Counted from the stretch's first letter, positions 23,470 through 32,286 are shown. The stretch is DNA of 38,493 nt from Firmicutes bacterium UBA6811 (GCA_002452295.1 DKEX01000028.1:79334-117826), one strand, 5' to 3'. Notes: a model not told the origin generated them from the sequence alone. Numbers and translations are program-made.

Positions 23470-24315
23470 CTATTTCGGTATTATCGGTCGAACGCGCGGT
23501 CTTTTCGCCTCGTACAACTGGGGCATGAAAGGTGGCGGCTCACCCTTCGCCTCCCTGATGGCCTCGCTTTTCCACACCAGGAGCCTGCGGTTGATGGCAT
23601 CCATTGTCGCGCGAGCCACGGCGTCGCTCTCGTAGGTTCGCACCGGCGTCGTGCCTATGAGCTTCTCTTCTCCCTGCATCCCGATGGCGCTCACCGAGAC
23701 CAGGACCACGTCGTGGTCGAGCATCCTGATGATCCGCACCTCCCCGGCGGAGAGCGTGTTCCGCGTGCGCAGGAAAGCCTCCACGGCAGCGATGGTTGCC
23801 TGTGCCACCGCGTGGTACTGGCCGAACTTCGTGGCCGGGCCCACTGCCGTGCCCGTGTACGCCCTGCCCTGGAGGCCGAGTTCCACGATGGAGTCAGCCG
23901 TGTGCTTTCCGAGGTTGAGATACACACGCTCGATCTTGAGCCTGTGGCCGATGAGCGCCTCCAGCTCCATCTGGGGCATGTCCTTGAAGACGCAGACGCC
24001 GATGCGCCTGTAGTCTATCTTGAGGCCCCACTTCGCGTAGAGGACGGTCTCGATGTCCCGTATGAGCTCCTGGGGCGCGCGAAGCTCGATGGACGTGCAG
24101 TGGACCTCGGTTATCATGCGTTTCCCGTCCACGATGATCCGCACGGCGTTGAGGCCGGGGATCTGGGAGAGCACCTCGTTGATGTCCTCGATGTCCACGT
24201 CCTCCGGGACGATGTCGTTGTACGGGATCCTGCGCCACTCCGGGCCCAGCTCATGCCAGGCCAGACGACGGCGTGGGATCCGCCTCTCCCTCGCCTCCCC
24301 TTCGGTCTTCGCCAC
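23470..24315 (-). CDS. Conserved-looking protein of unknown function with internal duplication
   Basis: 281 aa; I do not recognise a named family. No signal peptide or membrane segment is visible. Residues 41-110 look like a small alpha/beta domain ending RDIETVLYAKWGLKIDYRRI. The C-terminal half shows two similar strand-helix units. Each has a hydrophobic strand and a Gly-rich turn, then a helix: QYHAVAQATIAAVEAFL (166-182) and ESDAVARATMDAINRRL (229-245). The tail is basic and Pro-rich. I chose GTG 24315 (GGAGG 8 bases upstream) over GTG 24336, which lacks an SD. Either way it overlaps the 3' end of rnc by 65 or more bases in another frame. It sits between rnc and spoVS. A role in sporulation or RNA processing would be guesswork. 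Confidence 0.8.
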   Translation of the reverse strand: MAKTEGEARERRIPRRRLAWHELGPEWRRIPYNDIVPEDVDIEDINEVLSQIPGLNAVRIIVDGKRMITEVHCTSIELRAPQELIRDIETVLYAKWGLKIDYRRIGVCVFKDMPQMELEALIGHRLKIERVYLNLGKHTADSIVELGLQGRAYTGTAVGPATKFGQYHAVAQATIAAVEAFLRTRNTLSAGEVRIIRMLDHDVVLVSVSAIGMQGEEKLIGTTPVRTYESDAVARATMDAINRRLLVWKSEAIREAKGEPPPFMPQLYEAKRPRVRPIIPK

Positions 24316-25069
24316 AGACTTCCCCTCCCTGGGCACAGGTGCCGTCGGCCGCGGGCAGGGCGGCGACGCGGGAGAGCGCGTCGGCCGCCGCGGCCTGCTC
24401 CGCCCCCTTCTTCGTCTTACCGCGCCCGAGGCCTATGGGCCCGTCCGCGGACCTCACCACGACCGTGAAGGTCTTGTCGTGATCCGGGCCCTCCTCGCTC
24501 ACAACCTGGTACTCAGGAGTAGATTTCTCCCTTTTCTGAAAGAATTCCTGCAGGATGGCCTTGTAATTTCGCATATCTCCGGCGCCCCGACCGCTCTCGG
24601 GGCCCGGCGCAAGCTCCCGCACGATGAACAGCCTCGCAGCCTCCAGGCCCTGGTCGAGAAAGATGGCGCCGAGGACGGCCTCGAACGCGTCAGCCAGCAC
24701 AGACGGCAGGCTGCGGCCGCCCGTGACCTCCAGGCTGTGGCTGACCCGGAGATAGTCGCCCAGCCCGAGGCGCCTTGCCGCCTCCGCCAGGGTCCTCTCG
24801 CTGACGGACCGCCCAAGCATGGCCGAGAGGCGTCCCTCCGGGGCGTCGGGGCAGGTCACATAGAGGTGCCACGCGGTCACCAGCTTGAGCACCGCGTCGC
24901 CGAGGAACTCGAGACGCTCGTTGCCGGCAAGAGGACCTCCGCCCTCGAATGAACTGTGGGTCACCGCCTCGGCCAGGAGGCCGGGGTTATTGAACCTGAC
25001 CCGGAGGACATCCTGGAGTCGGGCGAGGTCGATACCCCTGTCGCTACCCGGCCCTTCCATTTGATCCAT
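24251..25069 (-). CDS. rnc: Ribonuclease III
   Basis: 272 aa. RNase III cuts double-stranded RNA, including pre-rRNA. The catalytic signature NERLEFLGDAVL is at residues 50-61, and the second acidic cluster is DAFEAVLGAIFLDQG. A double-stranded RNA-binding domain follows, with NYKAILQEFFQKRE, TPEYQVV and GKTKKGAEQAAAADAL. After it comes an extra tail of about 35 polar residues, the part overlapped by the next gene. I chose ATG 25069 with GGAGGG about 10 bases upstream. GTG 25096 lies almost in the fabF terminator and has no SD. rnc is normally directly before smc; here three genes separate them. Confidence 0.95.
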   Translation of the reverse strand: MDQMEGPGSDRGIDLARLQDVLRVRFNNPGLLAEAVTHSSFEGGGPLAGNERLEFLGDAVLKLVTAWHLYVTCPDAPEGRLSAMLGRSVSERTLAEAARRLGLGDYLRVSHSLEVTGGRSLPSVLADAFEAVLGAIFLDQGLEAARLFIVRELAPGPESGRGAGDMRNYKAILQEFFQKREKSTPEYQVVSEEGPDHDKTFTVVVRSADGPIGLGRGKTKKGAEQAAAADALSRVAALPAADGTCAQGGEVCGEDRRGGEGEADPTPSSGLA

Positions 25070-25100
25070 GATATTGCATCCCTCCAGGCTCGACACGCAG

Positions 25101-25131
25101 AAAAGGGAGGCCGGAAAACCTCCAGCCTCCC
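25101..25131 (-). terminator. Intrinsic terminator of the fab operon
   Basis: Read on the minus strand: GGGAGGCUGG, loop AGGUUUU, CCGGCCUCCC, then UUUUCUG. The stem is 10 bp with one U-G pair (+ strand 25105-25114 with 25122-25131). It lies 90 bases after the fabF stop and 30 bases before the rnc ATG, so it separates the fapR-fabF operon from rnc. The other bases of the 25132-25220 gap show nothing recognisable. Confidence 0.8.
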
Positions 25132-25220
25132 CGTCCCGCGTTCCATCTCGTCATGCAGATTGACCCCAGCACCAGGCCCGCGCCACCTCGACACATACAG
25201 CACATACGCAACCCGCGCGC

Positions 25221-26462
<1,242 letters not shown>

Positions 26463-26536
26463 TCCCTCACCCCACACGAAACGCCGCAAGCCCGCCAGCA
26501 CCCCGCAGTCGCGGGCCGCCGGCCGCCAGCCTGTGC

Positions 26537-26800
26537 TCACTCCTCGTCGGCGGTCTTCTCGAGAATGAACTCGACGATGTCCTGAACCGTCGTATCCTCG
26601 GCGATCTCCACGTCAAGGGTCCCGAGATCGAACTCGCGGTCGAGCTCGTCACCGATGCTCATCCTCGTGGCAGAGTCAGCGTAAAGGTCGTTCATGGTGG
26701 CATCCCACGCGACCAACGACTCGTCCACCTTCGCCTCGCGGACTATGATCTTTTTCACCTTCTCGAAGATCTCCTCCGCCCTTGGATCCTTTTCACCCAT
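26537..26800 (-). CDS. acpP: Acyl carrier protein with atypical attachment motif
   Basis: 87 aa, acidic, ACP-like four-helix pattern. It carries growing acyl chains on a 4'-phosphopantetheine attached to Ser43. The motif reads LYADSATRM, where ACPs normally have LGADSLDxVE; the Ser is kept but the Leu after it is Ala and the helix-2 acidic residues differ. The third helix region (AEDTTVQDIVEFILEK) is typical. ATG 26800 has GGGGAGGTGA upstream. It lies between fabG and fabF, the standard acpP place. It is probably the working ACP, but a specialised carrier cannot be ruled out. Confidence 0.9.
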   Translation of the reverse strand: MGEKDPRAEEIFEKVKKIIVREAKVDESLVAWDATMNDLYADSATRMSIGDELDREFDLGTLDVEIAEDTTVQDIVEFILEKTADEE

Positions 26801-26849
26801 CCTCTTCACCTCCCCTGGCCCCGTGCTTCGGGCGGCTTGCCGCCGCCTG

Positions 26850-27593
26850 CTACATCGCCAGGCCCCCATCGACGCAGAGGACCTGCCCGGTTATGTAGCC
26901 TGCCTCATCAGACGCGAGGAAGACGCATGCGGCCGCCACCTCGTCCGCGGCGCCGAGGCGGCCCAGCGGCACGCCTGCAAGCAACCTCGCCTTCACGTCC
27001 TCCCTGAGCGAAGTGGTCATGCCGGTATCGATGAGCCCCGGTGCTACGGCGTTCACCGTGACCCCGCGCATCGCAAGCTCGCGGGCGGCGGCCTTCGTGA
27101 GGCCGATGACGCCGGCCTTGGCCGCCGAGTAATTGGCCTGCCCGGCATTGCCCATCACTCCGGCCACCGAAGAGATGTTTATGATCCTGCCGTTGCGCTG
27201 GCGAAACATCCTCTTGCCGACCGCCCGCGTGAAATTGAAGACTCCCGAAAGGTTCACCCGGAGGACGTCGTCCCATTCCGCATCGGTCATCCGGATGAGG
27301 AAGTTGTCCCGCCGTATCCCGGCGTTGTTCACAAGGACGTCTATTCGCGAGAAGCGCTCGTATATCTGCTCGACAGCCTCCTCGACAGCCTGCGAGGCGG
27401 AAACGTCGACAGCAAGCGCCATGGCCTGCCTGCCGATGCTCTCGATCTTGCAGGCGACCTCGCGGGCGCCAGCTAGGTTGCTGCCTGCCAGCACCGCAAC
27501 GTCTGCGCCCTCACGAGCCAGCGCCTCGGCGCACGCCTGCCCGATTCCGCCCGATGCTCCGGTAACGACGGCGACTTTGCCCGCCAGCCTCAT
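26850..27593 (-). CDS. fabG: FabG, 3-oxoacyl-ACP reductase
   Basis: 247 aa short-chain dehydrogenase. It reduces beta-ketoacyl-ACP with NADPH. The nucleotide-binding motif TGASGGIG (11-18), NNAG (89-92) and the catalytic Ser142, Tyr155 and Lys159 (SSVAGVMGNAGQANYSAAK) are all present, and the sequence ends YITGQVLCVDGG as in FabG. I start at ATG 27593, one base after the fabD stop region, with AAGGGGG upstream. The GTG/ATG-like codons further up add residues from fabD's end. Operon position fabD-fabG-acpP-fabF is standard. Confidence 0.97.
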   Translation of the reverse strand: MRLAGKVAVVTGASGGIGQACAEALAREGADVAVLAGSNLAGAREVACKIESIGRQAMALAVDVSASQAVEEAVEQIYERFSRIDVLVNNAGIRRDNFLIRMTDAEWDDVLRVNLSGVFNFTRAVGKRMFRQRNGRIINISSVAGVMGNAGQANYSAAKAGVIGLTKAAARELAMRGVTVNAVAPGLIDTGMTTSLREDVKARLLAGVPLGRLGAADEVAAACVFLASDEAGYITGQVLCVDGGLAM

Positions 27594-27594
27594 A

Positions 27595-28569
27595 TTACAG
27601 GACCCCCTTGAGGAATTCAAGCGTGTCTTCCACGGGAACCGCCGGCTCTGCCGCGACCAGCGCCGCTTCCGGCAGAATTCGCCTCACGAGACCGGTCAGG
27701 GCCTTGCCCGGGCCGACCTCCACAAACACCCTCGCTCCCATCTGCCACATGGCCTTCACCGACTCCTCCCACAGTACCGGCGAGCATATCTGCCGGGCGA
27801 GGAGCGTTCTCACCTCCGCCGCGCTCGACGCGGGCCGGCCGGTCACGTTGCATACAACGGGTATGACAGGATCCGCTATCTCGACCCCGGCGATCTCAGG
27901 CTCGAAGGCCGAGGCGGCGGGGGCCATCATCCTCGAGTGGAACGGCCCGCTCACCTTGAGGGGGATGACGCGACGCGCGCCAGCCTCAACGCAGAGACCC
28001 CCGGCTCTCCTGACCGCGCCAGCATCGCCGGAGATCACTATCTGATCGGGCGCGTTGATGTTGGCGGGCTCGACGCCTCCCGCACCCGCGGCGCGAGCGG
28101 CCTCACAGCATCCCTCTACCGCCTCGCGGGAAAGGCCGATGACCGCAGCCATCGCCCCCGCCCCCGGCGGCACGGCCCTCTGCATGAGGTCGCCACGAGC
28201 CCGCACGAGGCTGAGCGCGTCCCGGAACGTAAGGGAGCCCGCAGCGACAAGGGCCGAATATTCCCCCAGGCTATGCCCTGCCACGACCCCAGGCCGGGCG
28301 CCCCTCGACCTCAGCACCTCCAGCACGGCGACGCTCACCGCGAGCACGGCGGGCTGGGTGTTCACCGTGAGGGCGAGGTCCTCTGGAGACCCGCGAAAGC
28401 ACATCTCCGAGAGGGGAGACCCCAGGGTCACGTCGGCCTCCTCGAAGACCCGGCGGGCCTCCTCATAGCGCGACGAGAGCTCGCGGCCCATGCCGGGGTA
28501 CTGCGAGCCCTGGCCGGGGAAGATGAAGGCGACCAGCCCACGCCCGTCCCCGCAGCGCTCACCCGGCAT
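27595..28569 (-). CDS. fabD: FabD, malonyl-CoA:ACP transacylase
   Basis: 324 aa. It moves malonyl from CoA to ACP to feed elongation. FIFPGQGSQYPGMG opens the domain. The nucleophile Ser100 lies in GHSLGEYSALVAAG, and the His partner is His211 in SGPFHSRMM. GQ, NINAPDQIVISG and VEVGPGKALTGLV are family features. I chose ATG 28569, with AAGGA 8 bases upstream; ATG 28578 is an alternative. It overlaps the fabH end by 11 bases. A frame open to 28650 lies within fabH and is not family-like. Confidence 0.97.
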   Translation of the reverse strand: MPGERCGDGRGLVAFIFPGQGSQYPGMGRELSSRYEEARRVFEEADVTLGSPLSEMCFRGSPEDLALTVNTQPAVLAVSVAVLEVLRSRGARPGVVAGHSLGEYSALVAAGSLTFRDALSLVRARGDLMQRAVPPGAGAMAAVIGLSREAVEGCCEAARAAGAGGVEPANINAPDQIVISGDAGAVRRAGGLCVEAGARRVIPLKVSGPFHSRMMAPAASAFEPEIAGVEIADPVIPVVCNVTGRPASSAAEVRTLLARQICSPVLWEESVKAMWQMGARVFVEVGPGKALTGLVRRILPEAALVAAEPAVPVEDTLEFLKGVL

Positions 28570-29584
28570 GGATCTCATCCTTGCACCAGCGGAGTATGGC
28601 CGCTCCCCATGTGAGACCTGCGCCGAACCCGACCAGGAGCACGTGGTCACCGGTCTTCAGCTTGCCCGCCCTCGACGCCTCGTCGAGCGCGATGGGGATG
28701 GAGGCGGCCGAGGTGTTTCCGAATCTCGCCACGTTCGAGTAGACCTTCTCCGGGGCCCCGAGCCTCTCGGCGGCGAGGTCGATGAGCCGCTGGTTGGCCT
28801 GGTGGGGGATGACCCAGTCGATGTCGTCCTCCACAAGCCCGGCCTTGTCGAGCACCTCGCGGGTAGCCTCCACCATGATCCTCACGGCGAACCTGTACAC
28901 CTGGTTGCCCTGCATGTGGATGTAATGAAGGCCCTGGTCGATGGTGTCATGTGACGCCGGGTGGGCGGACCCGCCCCCCGGCAGCGTGAGCACCTCGCTC
29001 CGCGCGCCGTCCGCCCCGAGCGTGTAGGCGATGATCCCGTCACCCTGCTCGACCGGCCTCACGAGCGCTGCCCCGGCCCCGTCGCCAAACAGCACGCATG
29101 TGTTCCGGTCCTTCCAGTTCGTGATCCTCGAGAGCGTCTCGGCCCCGATGACGAGGACGCTGTCATACCGCCCCGCCGCTACCAGCTCGTGCGCCACGGA
29201 AAGCGCGTACACGAACCCGGTGCACCCTGCACCCATGTCGAAGCAGGCCGCCCGGGACGCGCCGATCTTGGCCTGCACCATGCACGCGCACGATGGAAAC
29301 GGCATGTCCGGCGTCACGGTGGCCACCATGATGAGGTCAACGTCCCCGGCGCTCACCCCGGCGTCGTCCAGGGCGGATACGGCCGCCCGCGCCGCGAGGT
29401 CCGAGGTCACCTCTCCATCGCGAGCGATGCGCCTTTCCCTGATCCCGGTCCGCTCCACGATCCACTGGTCGCTCGTGTCCACCATCTTCTCGAGATCGAA
29501 GTTGGTGAGCACCTCATCGGGCACTGCGCCGCCTGTGCCTGCGATGCCGGCCCCCCGTAGAATCCGCCTACTGGACTGCACCAT
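28559..29584 (-). CDS. fabH: FabH, beta-ketoacyl-ACP synthase III
   Basis: 341 aa. FabH starts fatty-acid synthesis by joining acyl-CoA to malonyl-ACP, and its acyl-CoA preference sets straight or branched chains. The triad Cys121 (DMGAGCTGFVYAL), His261 (IPHQANQRLID) and Asn290 (RFGNTSAASIP) is intact. It also has DQWIVERTGIRERR near the N-terminus and FGDGAGAALV. I start at ATG 29584 (GGGAGGAAACG upstream), overlapping the plsX end by 17 bases in another frame. The upstream frame to 29620 lies within plsX and is not family-like. Confidence 0.97.
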   Translation of the reverse strand: MVQSSRRILRGAGIAGTGGAVPDEVLTNFDLEKMVDTSDQWIVERTGIRERRIARDGEVTSDLAARAAVSALDDAGVSAGDVDLIMVATVTPDMPFPSCACMVQAKIGASRAACFDMGAGCTGFVYALSVAHELVAAGRYDSVLVIGAETLSRITNWKDRNTCVLFGDGAGAALVRPVEQGDGIIAYTLGADGARSEVLTLPGGGSAHPASHDTIDQGLHYIHMQGNQVYRFAVRIMVEATREVLDKAGLVEDDIDWVIPHQANQRLIDLAAERLGAPEKVYSNVARFGNTSAASIPIALDEASRAGKLKTGDHVLLVGFGAGLTWGAAILRWCKDEIHAG

Positions 29585-30599
29585 CGTTTCCTCCCTCGTA
29601 TCCCCTGGCTGTCGAAGCAACCGTTGCTGCGATTGATTCCACGACGTTCGCGTCGCACGCGGCCTTCGCGGCCCGCACTGCGTTCTTGATGGCCTTGGCC
29701 CTCGACCGCCCGTGGGCTATCACGGCCACCCCGTTCACCCCGAGGAGCAGGGCCCCGCCGTACTCCGAGTAATCCATGCGCCTCGCCAGCGCCCGGAGGG
29801 CCGGGCGTGCAAGCAACGCCCCTATCTTGTAGATCGGGCTTTTCGCTATCGAGTCCTTGAGCATGAACACGATGGCCTCCCCCACGCCCTCAGCGAGCTT
29901 CAGCACGATGTTTCCTGTGAACCCGTCGGTGACCACCACGTCGGCCCTGCCAAGCGGGATGTCCTTTCCCTCGATGTTGCCGATGAAGTTCAGATCCGCC
30001 TCGCGAAGAAGATCGTGGGCGGCGATGATAAGCTCGGTGCCCTTGGTCGCCTCCTCCCCGTTGCTGAGAAGGGCGACGGTTGGGCGGGGCCTCCTCATGA
30101 CGCTCTTCGCGTATGCCGTGGCCATCTGGGCGAAGCTCAGAAGGTGATGCGGCCTGCACTCGGAGTTCGCGCCGCCGTCGATGAGGAGGCAGTGCCCGGT
30201 GGTGGTGGGAAACACCGTGGCCACCGCAGGTCTATCCACGCCCCGGATTCTCTTCAGCCTCATGATGGCTGCCACCATGGCGGCGCCGGTGTTGCCGGCT
30301 GACACCATCGCCGAGGCCTCGCCTCGCGCGACGAGGTCCGCAGCCACGAGCACCGATGCGTCGCGCATCCTGCGGAGCGCGTCCACCGGGTGATGCTCGT
30401 CCATGGGCACCACCTGGCTCGCATGCACCACGAAGACCGGCAGATCCCGGGCCCCACACGAGGCAAGCGTGGCTTCCATCGTCTCACTGTCACCGACGAG
30501 CGCAACCTCGACGCCAAGCTCTTTCGCGGCCAGCACCGCGCCGGCGACTGTTTCACCAGGAGCGAGATCTCCTCCCATGGCATCAAGGGCGATCCTCAT
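29568..30599 (-). CDS. plsX: PlsX, acyl-ACP:phosphate acyltransferase
   Basis: 343 aa. PlsX makes acyl-phosphate from acyl-ACP, the first step of phospholipid synthesis via PlsY. IALDAMGGDLAPGETVAGAV opens it, and it has SAGNTGAAM, LIDGGANSECRPHHL, NIEGKDIPLG, VVTDGFTGNIVLK and YSEYGGALLLGVNGV, all typical. ATG 30599 has AAGGAGGT 7 bases upstream and overlaps the fapR end by 17 bases. fapR-plsX-fabD-fabG is the FapR-controlled operon in Bacillus; here fabH lies between plsX and fabD. Confidence 0.97.
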   Translation of the reverse strand: MRIALDAMGGDLAPGETVAGAVLAAKELGVEVALVGDSETMEATLASCGARDLPVFVVHASQVVPMDEHHPVDALRRMRDASVLVAADLVARGEASAMVSAGNTGAAMVAAIMRLKRIRGVDRPAVATVFPTTTGHCLLIDGGANSECRPHHLLSFAQMATAYAKSVMRRPRPTVALLSNGEEATKGTELIIAAHDLLREADLNFIGNIEGKDIPLGRADVVVTDGFTGNIVLKLAEGVGEAIVFMLKDSIAKSPIYKIGALLARPALRALARRMDYSEYGGALLLGVNGVAVIAHGRSRAKAIKNAVRAAKAACDANVVESIAATVASTARGYEGGNDGAVQ

Positions 30600-31194
30600 G
30601 TAGCTTACCTCCTTCGCTCCCGGCCTCCCCCGGCGCCGGGCCACTTGCGAAAACCACGAACTCGCCCCTGAACACGTCCTTTCCGGCCACCTGGGAGACA
30701 ACGTTCACCCGGTACCTCCGCCCCGCACGCTGCGTCACCTGCGCCCTTGCAACAAGCCTGTCACCGGCCCTTACAGGGTGCAGGAACTTTACAGTCGCCG
30801 CGCCGGTGAGAGCCACCTCCGCGTCAACAAGCGCGACAGCAAGGGAGTTGGCCTGGGCAAAAATGTGATGCCCTCTGACGATCCCGGTGCGCCTGAAGGC
30901 CATGTCCGCCGTGGGCTCCAGGACGGATATGGCCTCCTCCCCCAGGGACACGTGGACGAGCTCTCCTATGACCTCTCCGGTCATCACCGACCGCACCTTT
31001 CTGGTGGCCTCCTCGGCCACCCTCCTGGTGCGCTCGCGGGCTTCAGGGATCCCAAGCTCGAGCCTGTCGAGGCGGACGGTCTGGACGCTGACGCCCAGCC
31101 TGTCTGCGAGCTCCCTGTCGGTGATGAACGGGTCGCCTTCAAGCAGTCCCCGAAGAAGCCGGTGGCGTTCCGGCTTGGCCGGCCTTGCGCTCAA
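30583..31194 (-). CDS. fapR: FapR, malonyl-CoA-sensing repressor of lipid synthesis
   Basis: 203 aa from a TTG start with GGGGAG about 11 bases upstream. FapR represses fatty-acid and phospholipid genes and is released by malonyl-CoA. The N-terminal helix-turn-helix (FITDRELADRLGVSVQTVRLDR, about residues 23-44) and linker helix are followed by a hotdog effector domain (about 75-190). Malonyl-CoA-binding-type segments are present: VRGHHIFAQANSLAVAL and LTGAATVKFLHPV. A FapR-type operator overlaps its own promoter, so it most likely controls this whole operon including itself. Confidence 0.96.
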   Translation of the reverse strand: MSARPAKPERHRLLRGLLEGDPFITDRELADRLGVSVQTVRLDRLELGIPEARERTRRVAEEATRKVRSVMTGEVIGELVHVSLGEEAISVLEPTADMAFRRTGIVRGHHIFAQANSLAVALVDAEVALTGAATVKFLHPVRAGDRLVARAQVTQRAGRRYRVNVVSQVAGKDVFRGEFVVFASGPAPGEAGSEGGKLHEDRP

Positions 31195-31232
31195 CTACGC
31201 CATCTCTCCCCGCAGGGCTCCGCGAGAAGAAC

Positions 31233-31262
31233 GGGAACGAAAACGAGGACGAAAACGAAAAC
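31233..31262. repeat. Five tandem hexamers in the fapR leader
   Basis: On the + strand: GGGAAC, GAAAAC, GAGGAC, GAAAAC, GAAAAC, five consecutive G(R)(R)(R)AC hexamers. On the sense strand the leader RNA carries GUUUUC-type repeats, a U-rich stretch in an otherwise G+C-rich region, about 40-70 bases before the fapR TTG. Role unknown. Confidence 0.75.
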
Positions 31263-31286
31263 GGCGCCCTGTACTTAAGACCACGT

Positions 31287-31305
31287 ATTAGCATCTGCTG
31301 CTAAT
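31287..31305 (-). promoter_or_regulatory. FapR operator
   Basis: A perfect 19-base inverted repeat: ATTAGCA, 5 bases, TGCTAAT. The established FapR site in Bacillus is TTAGTA-N5-TACTAA; this one has TTAGCA-N5-TGCTAA with the same half-site spacing. It begins two bases after the -10 of the fapR promoter, so bound FapR would block transcription at its start. The position directly before fapR makes autoregulation very likely. Confidence 0.75.
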
Positions 31306-31307
31306 CC

Positions 31308-31337
31308 AGTATACAACGGCCGCCGGGGCGTTTGCAA
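31308..31337 (-). promoter_or_regulatory. Promoter of the fapR-plsX-fab operon
   Basis: Minus strand TTGCAA (31332-31337), 18-base spacer, TATACT (31308-31313, 5/6 match). The operator follows immediately. The leader to the fapR TTG is about 105 bases. Confidence 0.65.
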
Positions 31338-31496
31338 GGGAAAACTGCAACAGTGCCTGACCCGTGCGCCAGCCGGGGCCCGACACAGGCAGTAAACGAC
31401 GAAACCCCTGGGGCGCACCTGCTGACGCCTCGCACGGCGCACGCAAGAGGACCTCCAGGGGAACCGCATCCTGCGACAAGAGCGATAGGAGGGGGG
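31338..31496 (-). other. Intergenic stretch between rpmF and the fapR promoter
   Basis: About 160 bases without an ORF that I believe. A 7-bp inverted repeat, CCCCTGG (31405-31411) with CCAGGGG (31455-31461), encloses 43 bases that also contain repeated GGCGCAC elements. It is followed by a short T-run on the minus strand, so it might form a large hairpin ending the rpmF transcript. It is not a compact intrinsic terminator, and I make no firm claim. Confidence 0.35.
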
Positions 31497-31703
31497 CTAT
31501 GCTTCCTTCTTTTTCTTCTTCTTTTCCTCTTCGATCGCTACAACTTCCCGCCCGTCGTAGTACCCGCATTCTGGACACACCCGGTGCGGCATCCTCGCCG
31601 CGTGGCACTTGGGGCACCTGGCAAGCGCAGGAGAATCGATCCTCCACATCGCCCGGCGCTTCCTCGTCCGCGACTTACCGAATCTACCCTTGGGGTTGGC
31701 CAT
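31497..31703 (-). CDS. rpmF: Ribosomal protein bL32, zinc-binding form
   Basis: 68 aa. Family opening ANPKGRFGKSRTRKRRAMWR is followed by the zinc site CPKC (30-33) and CPEC (43-46). The tail is Glu-rich then six Lys. ATG 31703 is preceded by AGGAGTGGAG. The frame is open 67 codons further up, but that is inside yceD. It is 25 bases after yceD, the usual yceD-rpmF pair. The zinc-type (CxxC) L32 contrasts with the zinc-free paralogue some Bacillota also have. Confidence 0.97.
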   Translation of the reverse strand: MANPKGRFGKSRTRKRRAMWRIDSPALARCPKCHAARMPHRVCPECGYYDGREVVAIEEEKKKKKKEA

Positions 31704-31728
31704 TTCCGCTCCACTCCTGTTATTAAAC

Positions 31729-32286
31729 TTAATCCCTGTCGCCCGCCCGACCGGGGCGGCAAAGGTCAAGAAGGCCTGCAAGACGTACGTCGCCGGGCGG
31801 CGCGGGGCAATCACACGGGCCCTCATTGAGGTTCTTGCCGCACGACGGGCACAGGCCCCTGCACTCCTCGCTGCATACCAGCCTGATGGGGATCGCAAGC
31901 GCAAGGTTCTCCCTCACCTCAGGCCCGATGTCGACGAAGTCTCCGTGATACTCGAGCTCATCACCACCGTCGGCGCCATCGCCGCCGTACGCACGGGCCG
32001 GGCGCCCGTCTTCGCGTCCCTTCCAGTAATGCCCCTCGAACTTGGACACCACGTCAAGGTCGAATGGGGCAAGGCACCGATCGCACGCGGCCTCGAGAGA
32101 GGCCCTCGCCCTTCCCTGGACCAGCATGGCGCCGTGGCCGGTGTTGGTGACCTTTGCCCGCACATCAACAGGGCCCGAGCACGTAAGCTCCCTGCCTGCC
32201 GCACTCAGGCTCCCCATGGCCTCCGAGAGCTGCACCTCGACGCTGGCGCCCTTCGTGTCTTTGATGGTTGAGACGTCGATCCGCAC
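31729..32286 (-). CDS. yceD: YceD/DUF177 family, 23S rRNA accumulation protein
   Basis: 185 aa. YceD proteins are linked to 23S rRNA accumulation and nearly always precede rpmF. RIDVSTIKDTKGASVEV opens it. Cys-rich segments CDRCLAPF (middle) and CSEECRGLCPSCG, then CDCP (C-terminus), are typical. I start at GTG 32286 with GGGAG about 10 bases upstream and a family-like beginning. TTG 32310 is open too, but lies 6 bases from the promoter -10 and would leave no leader. The sigma-A promoter lies just upstream. Confidence 0.9.
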   Translation of the reverse strand: MRIDVSTIKDTKGASVEVQLSEAMGSLSAAGRELTCSGPVDVRAKVTNTGHGAMLVQGRARASLEAACDRCLAPFDLDVVSKFEGHYWKGREDGRPARAYGGDGADGGDELEYHGDFVDIGPEVRENLALAIPIRLVCSEECRGLCPSCGKNLNEGPCDCPAPPGDVRLAGLLDLCRPGRAGDRD

